Below are positions 48,824 through 59,971 of a stretch of DNA of 64,000 nt, piece by piece. The stretch's first letter is position 1, and each line of letters opens with the position of its first letter. This DNA comes from Maea johnstoni (Eukaryota > Annelida > Polychaeta > Spionida > Magelonidae), in contig CAWWDR010000034.1 in the NCBI GenBank assembly GCA_963942565.1, positions 1 to 64,000 of the forward strand. The letters are read 5' to 3'. Under the pieces are notes generated by a model. It did no database searches. It was given only the letters and a program-made list of their open reading frames with translations, and was not told the origin of the DNA. Position numbers and translations under genes: made by a program.

Positions 48824-50042
48824 ATGATACTGTATATAAAGATGTTGGAGATGGAGGTTTAAAAATGTTGAACATGGTTGAGTTTGATTTTAGTTTAAAA
48901 ATTACTTGGTTGAGAAAACTTGTAACCACTGACACTGATTGGATGGAATTTCCAATAAAGTACAAACTAGATAGAATGATTTTTACAGAAGAAAAACAAC
49001 ACAAACATAAATTCGGGAAAAGTGTAGCCTTAGCCTATACAAATTGGTATGTCACTTTTAAAAAAGTTGTTGATATTCCAATAGAATTCATTCCAATTCG
49101 GGGAAACAAACAATTAAATATACCATTTAACTCAGCCATGTTCAGCAAAAATATCTACTATTTGCCAGACATTTTCTCAGATGACGGAAACATATTAAGT
49201 CAAAAAATGATCGAAGATCAAAAAGGAATAAAAATCCCTTTTACTGTATATAAGAGCCATCCCTAAAGAATGGAAAAACTACATGACAAATTATAAAAAA
49301 ACACTTAATCTTGAGATGCCAACAAATTTAGAATGGCTTACAAAGGACATAAAGGGAGGTCAAAATCTGAGGAAAATCTGGCAGATGAATAGAAATAAGG
49401 ATAATCCATTTGGCCAAAATAAGTGGAATGAGAAATTGGAACTAGATAACGAAACCAATTGGAAACCCTTATATACAATGGCAGACAAATGCAAATTAAA
49501 CGTAAGAGGTAAATACTTCCAATATCAGGTACTTCATAGAACAATTGTAACGAATAGAAAGTTATTACAATTTAATATGCGTATGGATAAAAACTGTGAC
49601 AACTGTGGTGAAATAGAAACTATAACCCATCTACTATATAATTGTACGACCACTAAAAGAATATGGGCCTCCACTTTGGACTGGATAACCCCATTAATAC
49701 AAGAAGAAATATACCATGACGAAGTATCAACTCTCATTGGAAACACAAGAAACACAATTTAAGTAAACTACATTTTTATTATATTAAAGCATGAAATATA
49801 TAAATTCAAAAGGAAAAGAATACCTTACAAATTGATTTTCTTCAAGAGATCTCTTAAAAATTACATGAATATAAAACTATATAATGGTAAAACAACAGGT
49901 AATGAAAGAAAAGTGTTGGGAAAATGGTCACCCCTGATGAACTACTTAAAGAATGTATAGTAATACTCTATATATTTGTGAACCCGACAAGGCATATCAT
50001 ATTGTATTGTTTTGACATGTCTATGGAGAATAAAATTATAAA
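48824..50042 (+). mobile_element. Tx1-like LINE 3' fragment flanked by ~225-bp duplication
   Basis: Frames at 48865-49266 and 49283-49762 read as the C-terminal region of a Tx1/L1-type ORF2, with KITWLRKL, YFQYQVLHRTIVTNRKLL and a zinc-like CDNCGEIETITHLLYNC; one stop and a shift separate them. It ends in AATAAAATTATAAAA. The host sequence before it (about 48599-48823, from CTAGCCTTTTCTACACG) is repeated after it (50044-50270). Unit 5 starts the same insertion at about 63919. Confidence 0.78.
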
Positions 50043-50520
50043 AACTAGCCTTTTCTACACGAAACAAACTCAGCAAGTTCAATCATCACAGGAAGTAAGC
50101 AATAGGTCCAGACCTGCCGCTTTTATTATCATTGGTTGAATTTTCAAATTAAGGCTGTTCCAATATTCACAAACGAATGAAAGGACATAAATGATAATCT
50201 ACAGAATTTTTAGGAATATCAGTCCTTAAAACTGGATAAATACATATACATATACATATAAATACATATACATATACAGTTTCTTTACTTTCATTACTTT
50301 CCAAATGAGTTTTTACGTTACATTGGATACATTCTCAAGACTAGTTCACGTTAAGCTGATTCATAATATAGTGGTTATAAATATGATTCTTTTTAATGAA
50401 TCTGGTTGATTCGTCCACCTGCTCATTTTGTAATAGAGAAGAGACAATTGTTCATGCTTTTCTTGAATGTGAAAATGATACCAGATTATAGTAGCAGTAG
50501 TGATATATGTGGTGCTATAT

Positions 50521-51104
50521 GCCTGGTGTCGTTTTTGTTTATCAGTTATACTGACCTTTGGACAGGGTTATCATATTTACATTGCACTGACCTTTGTATT
50601 AGCAATCAGATTTGCCATCAGAGACAACTAAACTTTCCTTTTAGTTGTCTCTGAAGACTATTATAACCATCTTGAGAACTTAACCACTCACAAATCCTTT
50701 TCAAACTTATATCATATTTACCCTCTTGTTAAACATATCTATACAGTTTTGAAGCACTGCTATAACTAGCAGGGTTTTAAGAATCAAGGTAAATAGTTGA
50801 AAGAGAGTTGTCAATGTCTTTCACTGATGGAGTCATTTTTAAACGCACTTTCCTGTGATTGAAATCTGAGTGAACCAAACAAATCTCACCAAAAAACTTA
50901 ATTTAGGTAATTTATTTTAAAATCTGATTGCTAATACAACGGTCACTGCAATGTAAATATAATTACCCTGTCAACAGGTCAATTGTCAGATTAGTTGTAA
51001 TTACCCTGCCCTCAGGTCTTGATAAACAAAAAACTGACCTTAACTTGTTTTATCTATTTGTTAAAAGTTCATTACTCAATTAAGGAGCACAGGACCAGGC
51101 GTAT
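50521..51104. mobile_element. MITE with long inverted ends, unit 4 (left end damaged)
   Basis: The right arm is complete, ending GGAGCACAGGACCAGGCG; the left arm has lost its subterminal part after GCCTGG. It lies at the same site as in the other units. Confidence 0.78.
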
Positions 51105-51304
51105 ATCATACCAGATGTAAAGCTCCCGTGCCTTATTCACCATTCAGTTATTTGTAATTGCGCTAACTACGATATTCATGACATTTCGGTTGTAATATGC
51201 CTTAGTACCTTTTGCGATAGCTCATGAGAAAAAGCGGTGAAAAGTCCTGAATTGACCAATCAGCCAGTCGCCTGCTCTTGCACTGGGAGGAAGAGGTCAG
51301 TGCA
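51105..51304. other. Start of the post-MITE block, unit 4
   Basis: Matches 15130-15340; the block is interrupted at 51304 by an insertion and resumes at 52801. Confidence 0.4.
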
Positions 51305-52790
51305 GTGACTTACAGTGACTGGCAGCTCCAGCCAACAGTCCATTCACTCCCACTGTGAAGCCAAATCTCGTCCAGGAGCCTCTGATAGCCCGAGACTTGG
51401 TGAGATTTGGTGAGATTTGAGGGTGGCCATCTTGTCTCTTGTTTTTGGTCTGCAGTTTAAATGGACCTCTTGCACTTTTAAACATGTGAAAAATGATTTT
51501 ACCTTTCGGAGAGGATCTACAACATGGACATCCTGGGCCTGAAGGTATGAACTTTTGTTTACTCTGCTTTAATTGATATTAGCGTAATTGCAATACATGT
51601 AAATGGGAGGTTTAATTGGGGACTCTATTTCACTTGTGATATGACTAAACCTCAGTCATGAGGGTCATTTCAGTAAATTTCCCCCTTTCTACTGGTCTCA
51701 TTCTGGGAAACCAACAATTTCCAGTTGGTTTATGAGGAGTGAAATAGGTAAATTAAGATGTTAATCTTGCTGGCGGGTCTATTTTCAAAGAAAAAATGTA
51801 CACCTGAAATTGTAATTTTGTCACATTTTCTAGAGGCTTTTCTAAGGTAACTAGAATAACATGTCCTCCCATTTTGTATATTGAATGGTGGAAAAACTTT
51901 GTTTATATAAATTAATTTTTCTCCCCTATAAAGTTTGTAAATAATAATGTATCAGTATTTCCTTGTATCATTGTTATGAGCTATGCTGTGCTAGTTTCCA
52001 AGATTATAAAGTCTCCCGCAAATTTGAGGTAAACTTCAGATCCATGGTATGAACAGATAAATCAACAAGAAATAGACAGTCACATAAGGGGTCATTTTCT
52101 GAAATGGCACTTATGATACATATCTATGTTAGCATTCTGAAGACAAATCAAAAGTCTTGAACTGAACCTAAATTACTGTATGCTTATTGCAATTAGGCTA
52201 ACATCAGTTTAACAGAGTCAACAAACAGTACTCACCTGCATTCCTATCATGCCCAGGTCGATAATCCTCCACATAAGGTAAAAGCATTTAGTAATGAGTG
52301 TACGTTTGTAATAACAAACATTCCATCAAGACAAGAGGTACAGTGTAGATCCGTAAAATACATTAAACCAATCTTCCAGTAATTAATTACTTTCTGGTGG
52401 GGCCACTCTAGTGTGCAGTCATCAGTGGTTAGGTAATCTTAAAACTTTTAAAGGATTTTGAGGAACCAGACTATCTAGAAGTGTGAGGGGTCAAAGAACA
52501 CTCTCACCTAACAAGCTAAACTGATAATTTTCTGTGCTTAGTCTGAAAATCAAATGCCAAGCAATTCTGTATCTGTCTCTGTTTTGTCTGTTAGCAGCAG
52601 ATAATTCCCTCAAACAGGATATCAATTAGAGCAATACCTGCCTGCCACCAATCAGCGTATTTCCTTCCTGAGCCAGGTTGACCCCTGGGAATGAGTGGGG
52701 TACAGATAAGAGCTCATTTGCATAACAATAGTGTCTGACTGGTGTAGGAGCTATTGGCTATTGTATCTAATCTCTGTGTTCAATGTCTCT
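51305..52790. mobile_element. 1486-bp insertion with 10-bp target duplication, unknown class
   Basis: GGTCAGTGCA stands at 51295-51304 and 52791-52800, and units 1-3 show the uninterrupted site. The ends are not inverted repeats and there is no poly(A). Near 51520 the + strand reads ATGGACATCCTGGGCCTGAA, followed directly by a GTATGA donor-like string, resembling a first coding exon with a CpG-poor leader. No long ORF. It could be a 5' piece of a LINE, a non-autonomous element or a captured gene start. Confidence 0.65.
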
Positions 52791-53645
52791 GGTCAGTGCA
52801 ACGTCCTTGTTGAATGTAAATATGGCCATGTGCGTCGCGTGCATCACACATTTTGACCTATGGGCTACATTTAATGATGCCACTTATCAAAAGATTCAGC
52901 GAAATAATACAGGTGTGGTGGCAGAGATATAAACCCAATTCCTTCCTTATATATATTTATTTTGTTATGATGAATGCACTTACACCAATGCGATTTTAAC
53001 CTTTTAATGTGCTGTATAGCGATGACTAGTGAAAGCGTTCATGCAATCCTACTTTTTTGTACTGATCATTAACGTACCGCTAATCGCCCGTGCTTTTAAC
53101 AATGTGTAAGTTGTTTGTTTTGATCTTTATGTACTCTCCTTTCATGGCTTTCGACAATGTCAGTTTATATGTGCTACTATTTTTACAATCTTACAAGCAG
53201 ATTTCTTAAAATTAGGTTAAAATACCTTGACAAGACATCTGTTGTAGTTATCATAAATCTATTGGTGGACTTAACATGTGTTCTACTGAAATGTGGCTAC
53301 AATATTTTGTTGCATCGCAGAATGTTGTCATAACGACGAGCTGCATGTCTCTACCCTGTTATTGATCTAGATAATATTATCAAAATCGTTAATCGTTTTA
53401 TTGCTCTTTCATTGGTTATAGATGGCCCCTAAAGGTGACACAAACACAAGGTGTGCCTCATCATGCATTGATTTCCTTTTTAAGTTTGAAATATTTTTTC
53501 ATTGTCAAAGCTCATTCGAATTGGACTAAAGAGGTACAAGCAACTTATGCATTATGATAAAGGCAAGCAATAAAATATCATAGACAATACATAAGTGTTT
53601 GACACCAACACACCAATAGAAAAAGAGTTCAGAAGTAATACTGCA
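52791..53645. other. Rest of the post-MITE non-coding block, unit 4
   Basis: Matches 15340-15480 and 15750-16440 of unit 1 with an internal deletion; contains a SINE tail relic near 52932. No gene seen. Confidence 0.4.
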
Positions 53646-54204
53646 GAATGGCTAATTTTTCCGTGTGACAATTTTCCCTAATTTCTCATTTTTGGGTGTT
53701 TCCATTTCTAATATTTCCGAAAAGAGGGTATATGTTTTTTTTCGTTTTTAATTTTCCCTTTTTATGTAAACCTTTAATTTTAGTATACCAAGGAGTAAAT
53801 ATTAATGGGTACCTGCATGTGCAGGGCCTTAATTGCAGCAATGCACTTGGCGATGGGACTATAACCAGTCTAGAGAGGCGTTCAGAAATAGATGTAATCT
53901 GTGAAGTGGCACATAGTTGAGCAATAGTCACAGCATCATCAGTGGTCATCCATTGCAATTAGCGATTGTTCCCCGCCACATGTAGATTGCAGTGAGTGAT
54001 GACTGCTACCACTCTGAGTAAATGCTGGTCAGACACTTCAGAGATAAAGCTGGGCCTATCTATTTAACTAAGGTCAGAATTTTCCGTGTTTATTAAGTCC
54101 GGACATGAACTGTACAGATTTTTTCTGTGTTAATTATTCCCGTTTGATAGCATTCCGGGAAAAATGGGAAAATAAAACACAGAAAAAAAATTGCCATTCT
54201 AGAG
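53646..54204. mobile_element. Non-autonomous TIR element, unit 4 only
   Basis: The left end GCAGAATGGCTAATTTTTCC matches the complement of the right end (AAAAATTGCCATTCTAGA region). TACT flanks both sides, a possible 4-bp target duplication; units 1 and 3 have one uninterrupted TAATACT-type site. There is no transposase frame. Confidence 0.6.
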
Positions 54205-56110
54205 TACTCATTAACAATAATATCAAGGAGACAGTCGCATTGAATAAAACAATACATAAGCAGCTATCTGAAGTTTTGCTGAAAAAAAATTGGCAGAATT
54301 ATGCAACAAAATTAAGAAATTAGTTATAACCTGGAGGCCAAACACCAAGAAATGAAGGCAGTTCCTCATTGGTTTTGGCCCAGTACTTATCAATCAGAAA
54401 TACATCTTTCATAGCCATTCTAACTCGTTTTAAGTGTAGATCTGTAGAACTATTACTATTTGTGTAGATGATCATTTTTACTGTCACAATGATAATATTA
54501 ATAAATTTGTATTTGTTCTGAAGTTTCCCCAGGATAATCTCTTTTGTCTCTGTTTCATAATTTGAAAAGCCAATTCTTCTTATCCATTGTTCAGTATTTT
54601 TCCATATATTAACTGATTTTTCACAATCATACAGGAGATGTCACCCTGCCTCTTGTTGATAACAAGAGCAGAACGTTCAGTTTGTGTGATTTTCATCTTG
54701 CATATTTCATATTTTGTGATAACCTTGTATTAGAGAAATCTGAATTGATTTAAACGAATGATCATATTCACATTGGATTGATGATTGATAATAAAAGTCT
54801 TGTAAACTTTATCATGTATAAACATTTTTCCTGTTATCTCTTTCCATGTATTATAATAACAATCAATATGCTATCCTTGCCACTATTAAGAGATGTATAC
54901 AACTTACTAACTTCCTTGGAATCCATGTTGATAATACCATTAATAAAAGTATTCATGGGAACCGTTTCGCATTTTGTCTGTGTATCTAAGGTTCCCTACT
55001 TCTTCAAGAAGTATAGGTTTTAACCATGTATACCTTGTTATGTTGGTATTCATTGGATACCTCTCACTGAGCACTCTAATATAAGTATCCATGTGCTAGG
55101 GTTTCATTTTTCAGGACTTTTGCAACATTTTGTTTTGGCCAAATTAGTAACCAGCAGCATAAGGGTTAAGCCTGTTAGAACTATGTTGTTCCATAATGGT
55201 AGGCTTCTTACATCCATAACGTTATTAGGCCTAAAATGTTAAATGATATACAATTCTGACTGCAAGACACATTTCCAAAAAGGGTCTTTAACGGTATCTT
55301 TCAACATTTTTGCATACATGTCACCCCTATATATACATTAATCGATACCATTCACTTTTGGAATATGTTTCCAAATACCGTTGCTGAAAAGTATTCTGCG
55401 TACCGGTAACCATGTTATTTTTAGAGTTTGAGAAAATCAGTGTAGATTTTAAAGTTTCATCCCTCATTCTTTTATTTCTGCTTTACTCTTTCCCTTCGAA
55501 ATCTTAGAGTCTTGTTATTCCATAGGAAATCAGCGACAAGGATATCAATTGATTGTAAGAGTTGTTTACTAGGGCTGGGTAGAGCCAAGAGAAGGTGGGT
55601 TATCTTTGACATGACTAGACTCGTTATTACCATCACTCTACCCTAAAGTGTAAATGATTTTTTTCCATGTTTTAATGATTGTTTCCGTCGTTTTTATTTA
55701 CATCTTGATGATATTTTAGTAATATGTGAGTCACATCAAAGACATTATCCAATGCTTCGAATTTGGTAGTCCATTCCAAGCCATGAAGCTCTTACCAGGT
55801 CTATCTCTTGACTCTACTTGTCCAAATTTTAATTGCTAAGCCAAACACCACCCTATACCAATGAAAATATCCAGAGTTTTCGTTAAGTTGCTTTAATCCA
55901 TCTGTAGAAATATTGGTTTTGTTGCATTGGTTTCCTTATAGAGTAGAGCCTCTCGAAGTTACCAGCCCTGTAGGTTGACTACATACTAGTATTGCAAGTC
56001 CTAAAAGTACTTTTCTTGGTGGTTGTATAGTAATGAAAACCCATTGAAGTTGACCAGTTGTGACCATTCTCACGGGTAGAGGGGTTCCACTGTTTTTGTA
56101 CAAGATAAGT
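54205..56110 (-). mobile_element. Reverse-strand Tx1-like LINE remnant, unit 4
   Basis: Counterpart of 16480-18420 and 39790-41760; strongly decayed. Confidence 0.65.
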
Positions 56111-57103
56111 GCAGTCAAGAATATTGAAATGCTTAATTTCTTAAAGGGGAACTAAGGCCTCACATACATGTTAGCTTGTATGAACGTAGTACACTTCAAG
56201 AATAGGATGCTGTCCTCCTTTTTCTCTCTGTGATCCCATGAGGGGAGAATTTTGCGTATTGCCACCAGCCTGCCACCACAGTGGCAGCCCACTTGCTGTC
56301 CCCTACTCTCTGAGCAGTGTATCATAGACTGCAGTGCTTTACATACCAACTCTCTTCGAAAGTTGCATAAAAACTTGTACGAGTATCAAAAAGGGTAAAA
56401 TCATAAGCAGCAATTTGCTGTAGAAAAAAGACAGGGTGGTAGAGTAATTTTGCAATTATAGGTACCTTGAATTGTAGATAATTTGATACACGAACGAAAA
56501 TAAATATTCTCAATTCCAATACAAATGTTGTTTAAGACGCACTATATACAAACAATTTAGCAAGTCAGATTTTCCCAGGAGTTCGCAAAAAACAATTTCT
56601 TACTTTTTATGATTTTCCATTTCAATTTCATTAAAAGGCATTTATTGCAAAATTGCAAAATCCAAAATATTGTCTATTCTACAGTATATCACGAGTGAAA
56701 CCGAACTTATCCATTTTTTCTTCAACTTTTGAAGTCCCGTGCTTGTGATTCATTTTGTTTACGCCATTTCATGAAATGCTTTCACGAATAAGTGTCACGA
56801 ATACTAGCTGATGCCCCGTCTATGAATCTTCGTGCTCTGGTTCATGTGACTCTGATGGTGGTATCTTGTTTTATGGTAGCTAAGTTTGTATTCATTATTT
56901 CTCATTGGCCTTAGCTGATATTCTATAAATAGCCCTCATATTCACCTGCCCGTGTCATGGGGGCGGTGGGTGGGTGATGAACTTATGGGCTATTTTTAGA
57001 CGACCGGTTCCTTGTCCCAATTCAAAAGTAATTGAGTAAACCTTGAGGAAAAGTGATAAAGGCACCACGTACCCTTGTTTTCGGATGAATCAGCTAAGCG
57101 GGT
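56111..57103. other. Upstream flank of gene 5
   Basis: The first part (to about 56460) matches the unit 2 insert including a single hairpin arm. From about 56690 it is nearly identical to the flank of gene 4, with the extra TATAAATAG near 56925. Confidence 0.45.
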
Positions 57104-57282
57104 GACCTTCACCTGCGAGCCGCTTCACTGGATCATGACAGTGTCAGGTATGCTGCTGACGTCACAGACTAGGGTTTCGTGTCCCAGACGTCACGAGCAT
57201 TGAGATAAAAATAGCCTCACAGCACAATAGGGAGCCTCTGAGATGTGTATAAATAGCGGAGGGGAAACCCCTTAGGTATCCA
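57104..57282 (+). promoter_or_regulatory. Promoter of gene 5
   Basis: CRE TGACGTCA at 57157-57164, AGACGTCA at 57186-57193, TATAAATA at 57248-57255, kappaB-like GGGGAAACCCC at 57261-57271. The CCCAGACGTC...GCATTGAG variant matches unit 2, while the sequence just downstream matches unit 1. Confidence 0.8.
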
Positions 57283-57474
57283 CAACAGTCTGAGCATCAA
57301 CCCGAGTTGCAGGAAACAGACGGATTGCAGAAGGCTGCATCAATTCATTGGGAAGGAAGACTGAAGTCGTCAGGTAAGTTGTTTTTTCTTGATTTGTTGT
57401 TTACATATGGATGGTTTAGCCCTTTAATGCTCACGGTGGCCAAAAGAGTCCTGACAATTTTGATAATATATTTC

Positions 57475-57805
57475 TAGCAAAAGCATTTTCTAGAAAATAT
57501 TTGAAGGAGAAATGTTAATCAAAAGCCAAACAACAACTCTCTTTCAAATATTTTGTGAACTTGTGCTTTATCCTGAAGTTATTTTCAAAAGCATTTTTTT
57601 AGAAAATACTTTAAGGAGAAATGTTGATCAAAAGCCAAACAACAACTATCTTTTAAATATTTTGTGAACTTGTGTTTTATCCTGAAGGTATTTTCAAAAG
57701 CATTTTTTAAGAAAATATTTTAAGGAGAAATGTTGATCAAAAGCCAAACAACAACTCTCTTTCAAATAGTTTGTGAACTTGTGCTTTATCCTGAAGTTAT
57801 TTTCA
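57475..57805 (+). repeat. Three copies of the 109-bp intron repeat
   Basis: Same repeat as at 680-905 but with three copies. Confidence 0.8.
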
Positions 57806-58127
57806 AAAGTATGAGAGTAGCAGGCGATGTTTTCAATGGGTTAAACATCACACCTTTCTGGTATGAGGGAATATAAATGATAAGTTGCATTCGTAGATTG
57901 TAAAATGTTATATTCAACTATCAGTAGCAGTGCAAAATGTTTAACACTGCAATAGCTATGGCGGTGGCTATTCCTCCAGTACATTTACATTTCATTTTAA
58001 CCTTTTCAATGTATCATTTTGCGCAAAATTTATATTGTGTGCTTTGAAAATAAGATATTAACTTTAATTCCAATAGCGAAAAAGCTTATATGCTTTCCAG
58101 TTTAACCTTTCTTTCCTTAGCAACGTT

Positions 58128-58800
58128 GTTCAGCAACGTCTCCTAAGCCATAGGTGTTTAGTAACCTCTCCTTAGGCATAGGTGTTCAGTAACCTCTCCT
58201 CAGCCATAGGTGTTCAGTAACCTGTCCTTAGCCGTAGGTGTTCAGTAACCTCTCCTTAGGCATAGGTGTTCAGTAACCTTCCCTTAGGCATAGGTGTTCA
58301 GTAACCTCTCCTCAGCCATAGGTAATCAGTAACTTCTCCTTAGCCATAGGTGTTCAGTAACCTCTCCGTAGCCATAGGTGTTCAGTAACCTTCCCTTAGG
58401 CATAGGTGTTCAGTAACCTCTCCTCAGCCATAGGTAATCAGTAACTTCTCCTTAGGCATAGGTGTTCAGTAACCTCTCCTTAGCCATAGGTGTTCAGTAA
58501 CCTCCCCTTAGGCATAGGTGTTCAGTAACCTCCCCTTTGCCATAGGTGTTCAGTAACCCCCCCCCCCTTAGCCATAGGTGTTCAGTAACCTCTTCTAAGG
58601 CATAGATGTTCAGTAACCTCTCCTCAGGCATAGGTGTTCAGTAACCACACCTTAGGCATAGGTGTTCAGTAACCTCTCCTTAGGCATAGGTGTTCAGTAA
58701 CCACACCTTAGCCATAGGTGTACAGTAACCACACCTTAGCCATAGGTGTTCAGTAACCTCTTCTAAGGCATAGATATTCAGTATAGGTGTTAGAAAACTT
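58128..58800 (+). repeat. 28-bp minisatellite in the intron of gene 5
   Basis: About 23 degenerate copies, of the unit 1 flavour (CCTCTCCTTAGGCATAGG). Contains a C-run of ten near 58558. Confidence 0.92.
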
Positions 58801-58921
58801 TTTCTTGGGTATACGTGTTCAGTAACCACTCCTTATGGCACAGGTGTTCATAAACCTCTTCTTAGCCATAGGTGTTAATTAACCTCATCTTAGGTATGAG
58901 TGTTCAGTAATCTTTTCTTAG

Positions 58922-59893
58922 TGTCGTGGCGTAAGCCGTGGGGATTAAGACGCGACCCTTTCAGTACCTTTCAGACCTTTATTAGTAGCGGCTACATTAT
59001 AGTGTGTACACTCGCTCGAGACTCCAACTCCGAACTCCCGCTTCTGTCGAGCCTAGCTCCCTATTCCCTACGCCCGTAGAGAGACTGCGGAATGTGGCTA
59101 TTTAACCACTTACTGACCTAACCATAAGGGCTGGTCTCTATACGACATGCCCGGCTCCCCTTTAATTTGACAGACACTCGAACAGAAAAAAAACAATGAT
59201 GCAGAGAGTGGATGTCAAATTGTATCTTAAGTACTTAAACATTCAACGTCTAACCGAATGGGCATTTTGTTCATCAAATCATTAGTGTGTACAGGGTATT
59301 AATAGATTAAAGGTGATCTCGAGCTACACAAAACTACAATAATGTGGTTATATAGAAATAGCAGTAGCACAGAGTATGCATTATGCTGTATAATAAGTGT
59401 CCGATAAGGTGGTGACACCACTGATTAAAGTCATGCAATTAAAATGTCTTTTGTTTGGTTGTCACTGTCACAATTCAAATGTCATTTGTGTTGTCACTTT
59501 CTGCTCCCGATGTTGGCTGAAAAAGATAGGCTCAGCTTCGATAGTATGATTGGAATACAGGGTTAAATGCCCTGATACAATACAAAATCAAAAATAATTT
59601 CATGGAAATTCACAGATTTGGTCAAATATCTGTTTTGGTTGGCATTATAATCATTCCTCGTCATTCAATCATACAAAACACCATGGGTAGGCTGACATCA
59701 TTTCAGGCATGCATACAATAACATTGATACATATATGTAAAAAATAGCAGCAATTGGTATACATGATAATATATGACTTTGTAAATAGTCATTTCAATCC
59801 GAATTACTACAATTAATCATAGCTACTGAATAGGATAATACCCAATATATCTAAACAATTACTCAATCTAAAAGGGCTGGTCTCTATACGACA
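58922..59893. mobile_element. LTR-retroelement fossil (TRIM-like) in intron 5
   Basis: Ends are TGTCGT...ACGACA, flanked by a 4-bp duplication TTAG at 58918-58921 and 59894-59897. An LTR-like block covers about 58922-59149; its terminal string GGGCTGGTCTCTATACGACA recurs at the right end. The 720 bases between have no gag or pol, so the element looks broken or non-autonomous. Only unit 5 has it, so it is younger than the unit duplication. Family below 'LTR' is not assigned. Confidence 0.65.
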
Positions 59894-59971
59894 TTAGTTG
59901 AACATATATTTACTCCTGTATTTCTTGTCTTTTTCAGATTGTTTTGGTAATAATAATCATCTTGTGAGAGG

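Larger units (their letters stand above)
47170..50515 (+). mobile_element. Degenerate sense-strand LINE remnants, unit 4
   Basis: Same wreck as in the other units, with the duplication-flanked LINE 3' fragment at 47203-47657 and a younger Tx1-like 3' fragment inserted at about 48824-50042. Confidence 0.68.
57283..59937 (+). other. Gene 5 untranslated exon 1 and 5' UTR intron
   Basis: The donor CAG|GTAAGT starts the intron at 57374; the acceptor ends it at 59937, 34 bases before the ATG. Exon 1 and intron belong to the unit 1 type. An LTR-type element sits close to the acceptor, leaving about 40 bases of native sequence between the element and the AG. Confidence 0.8.
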
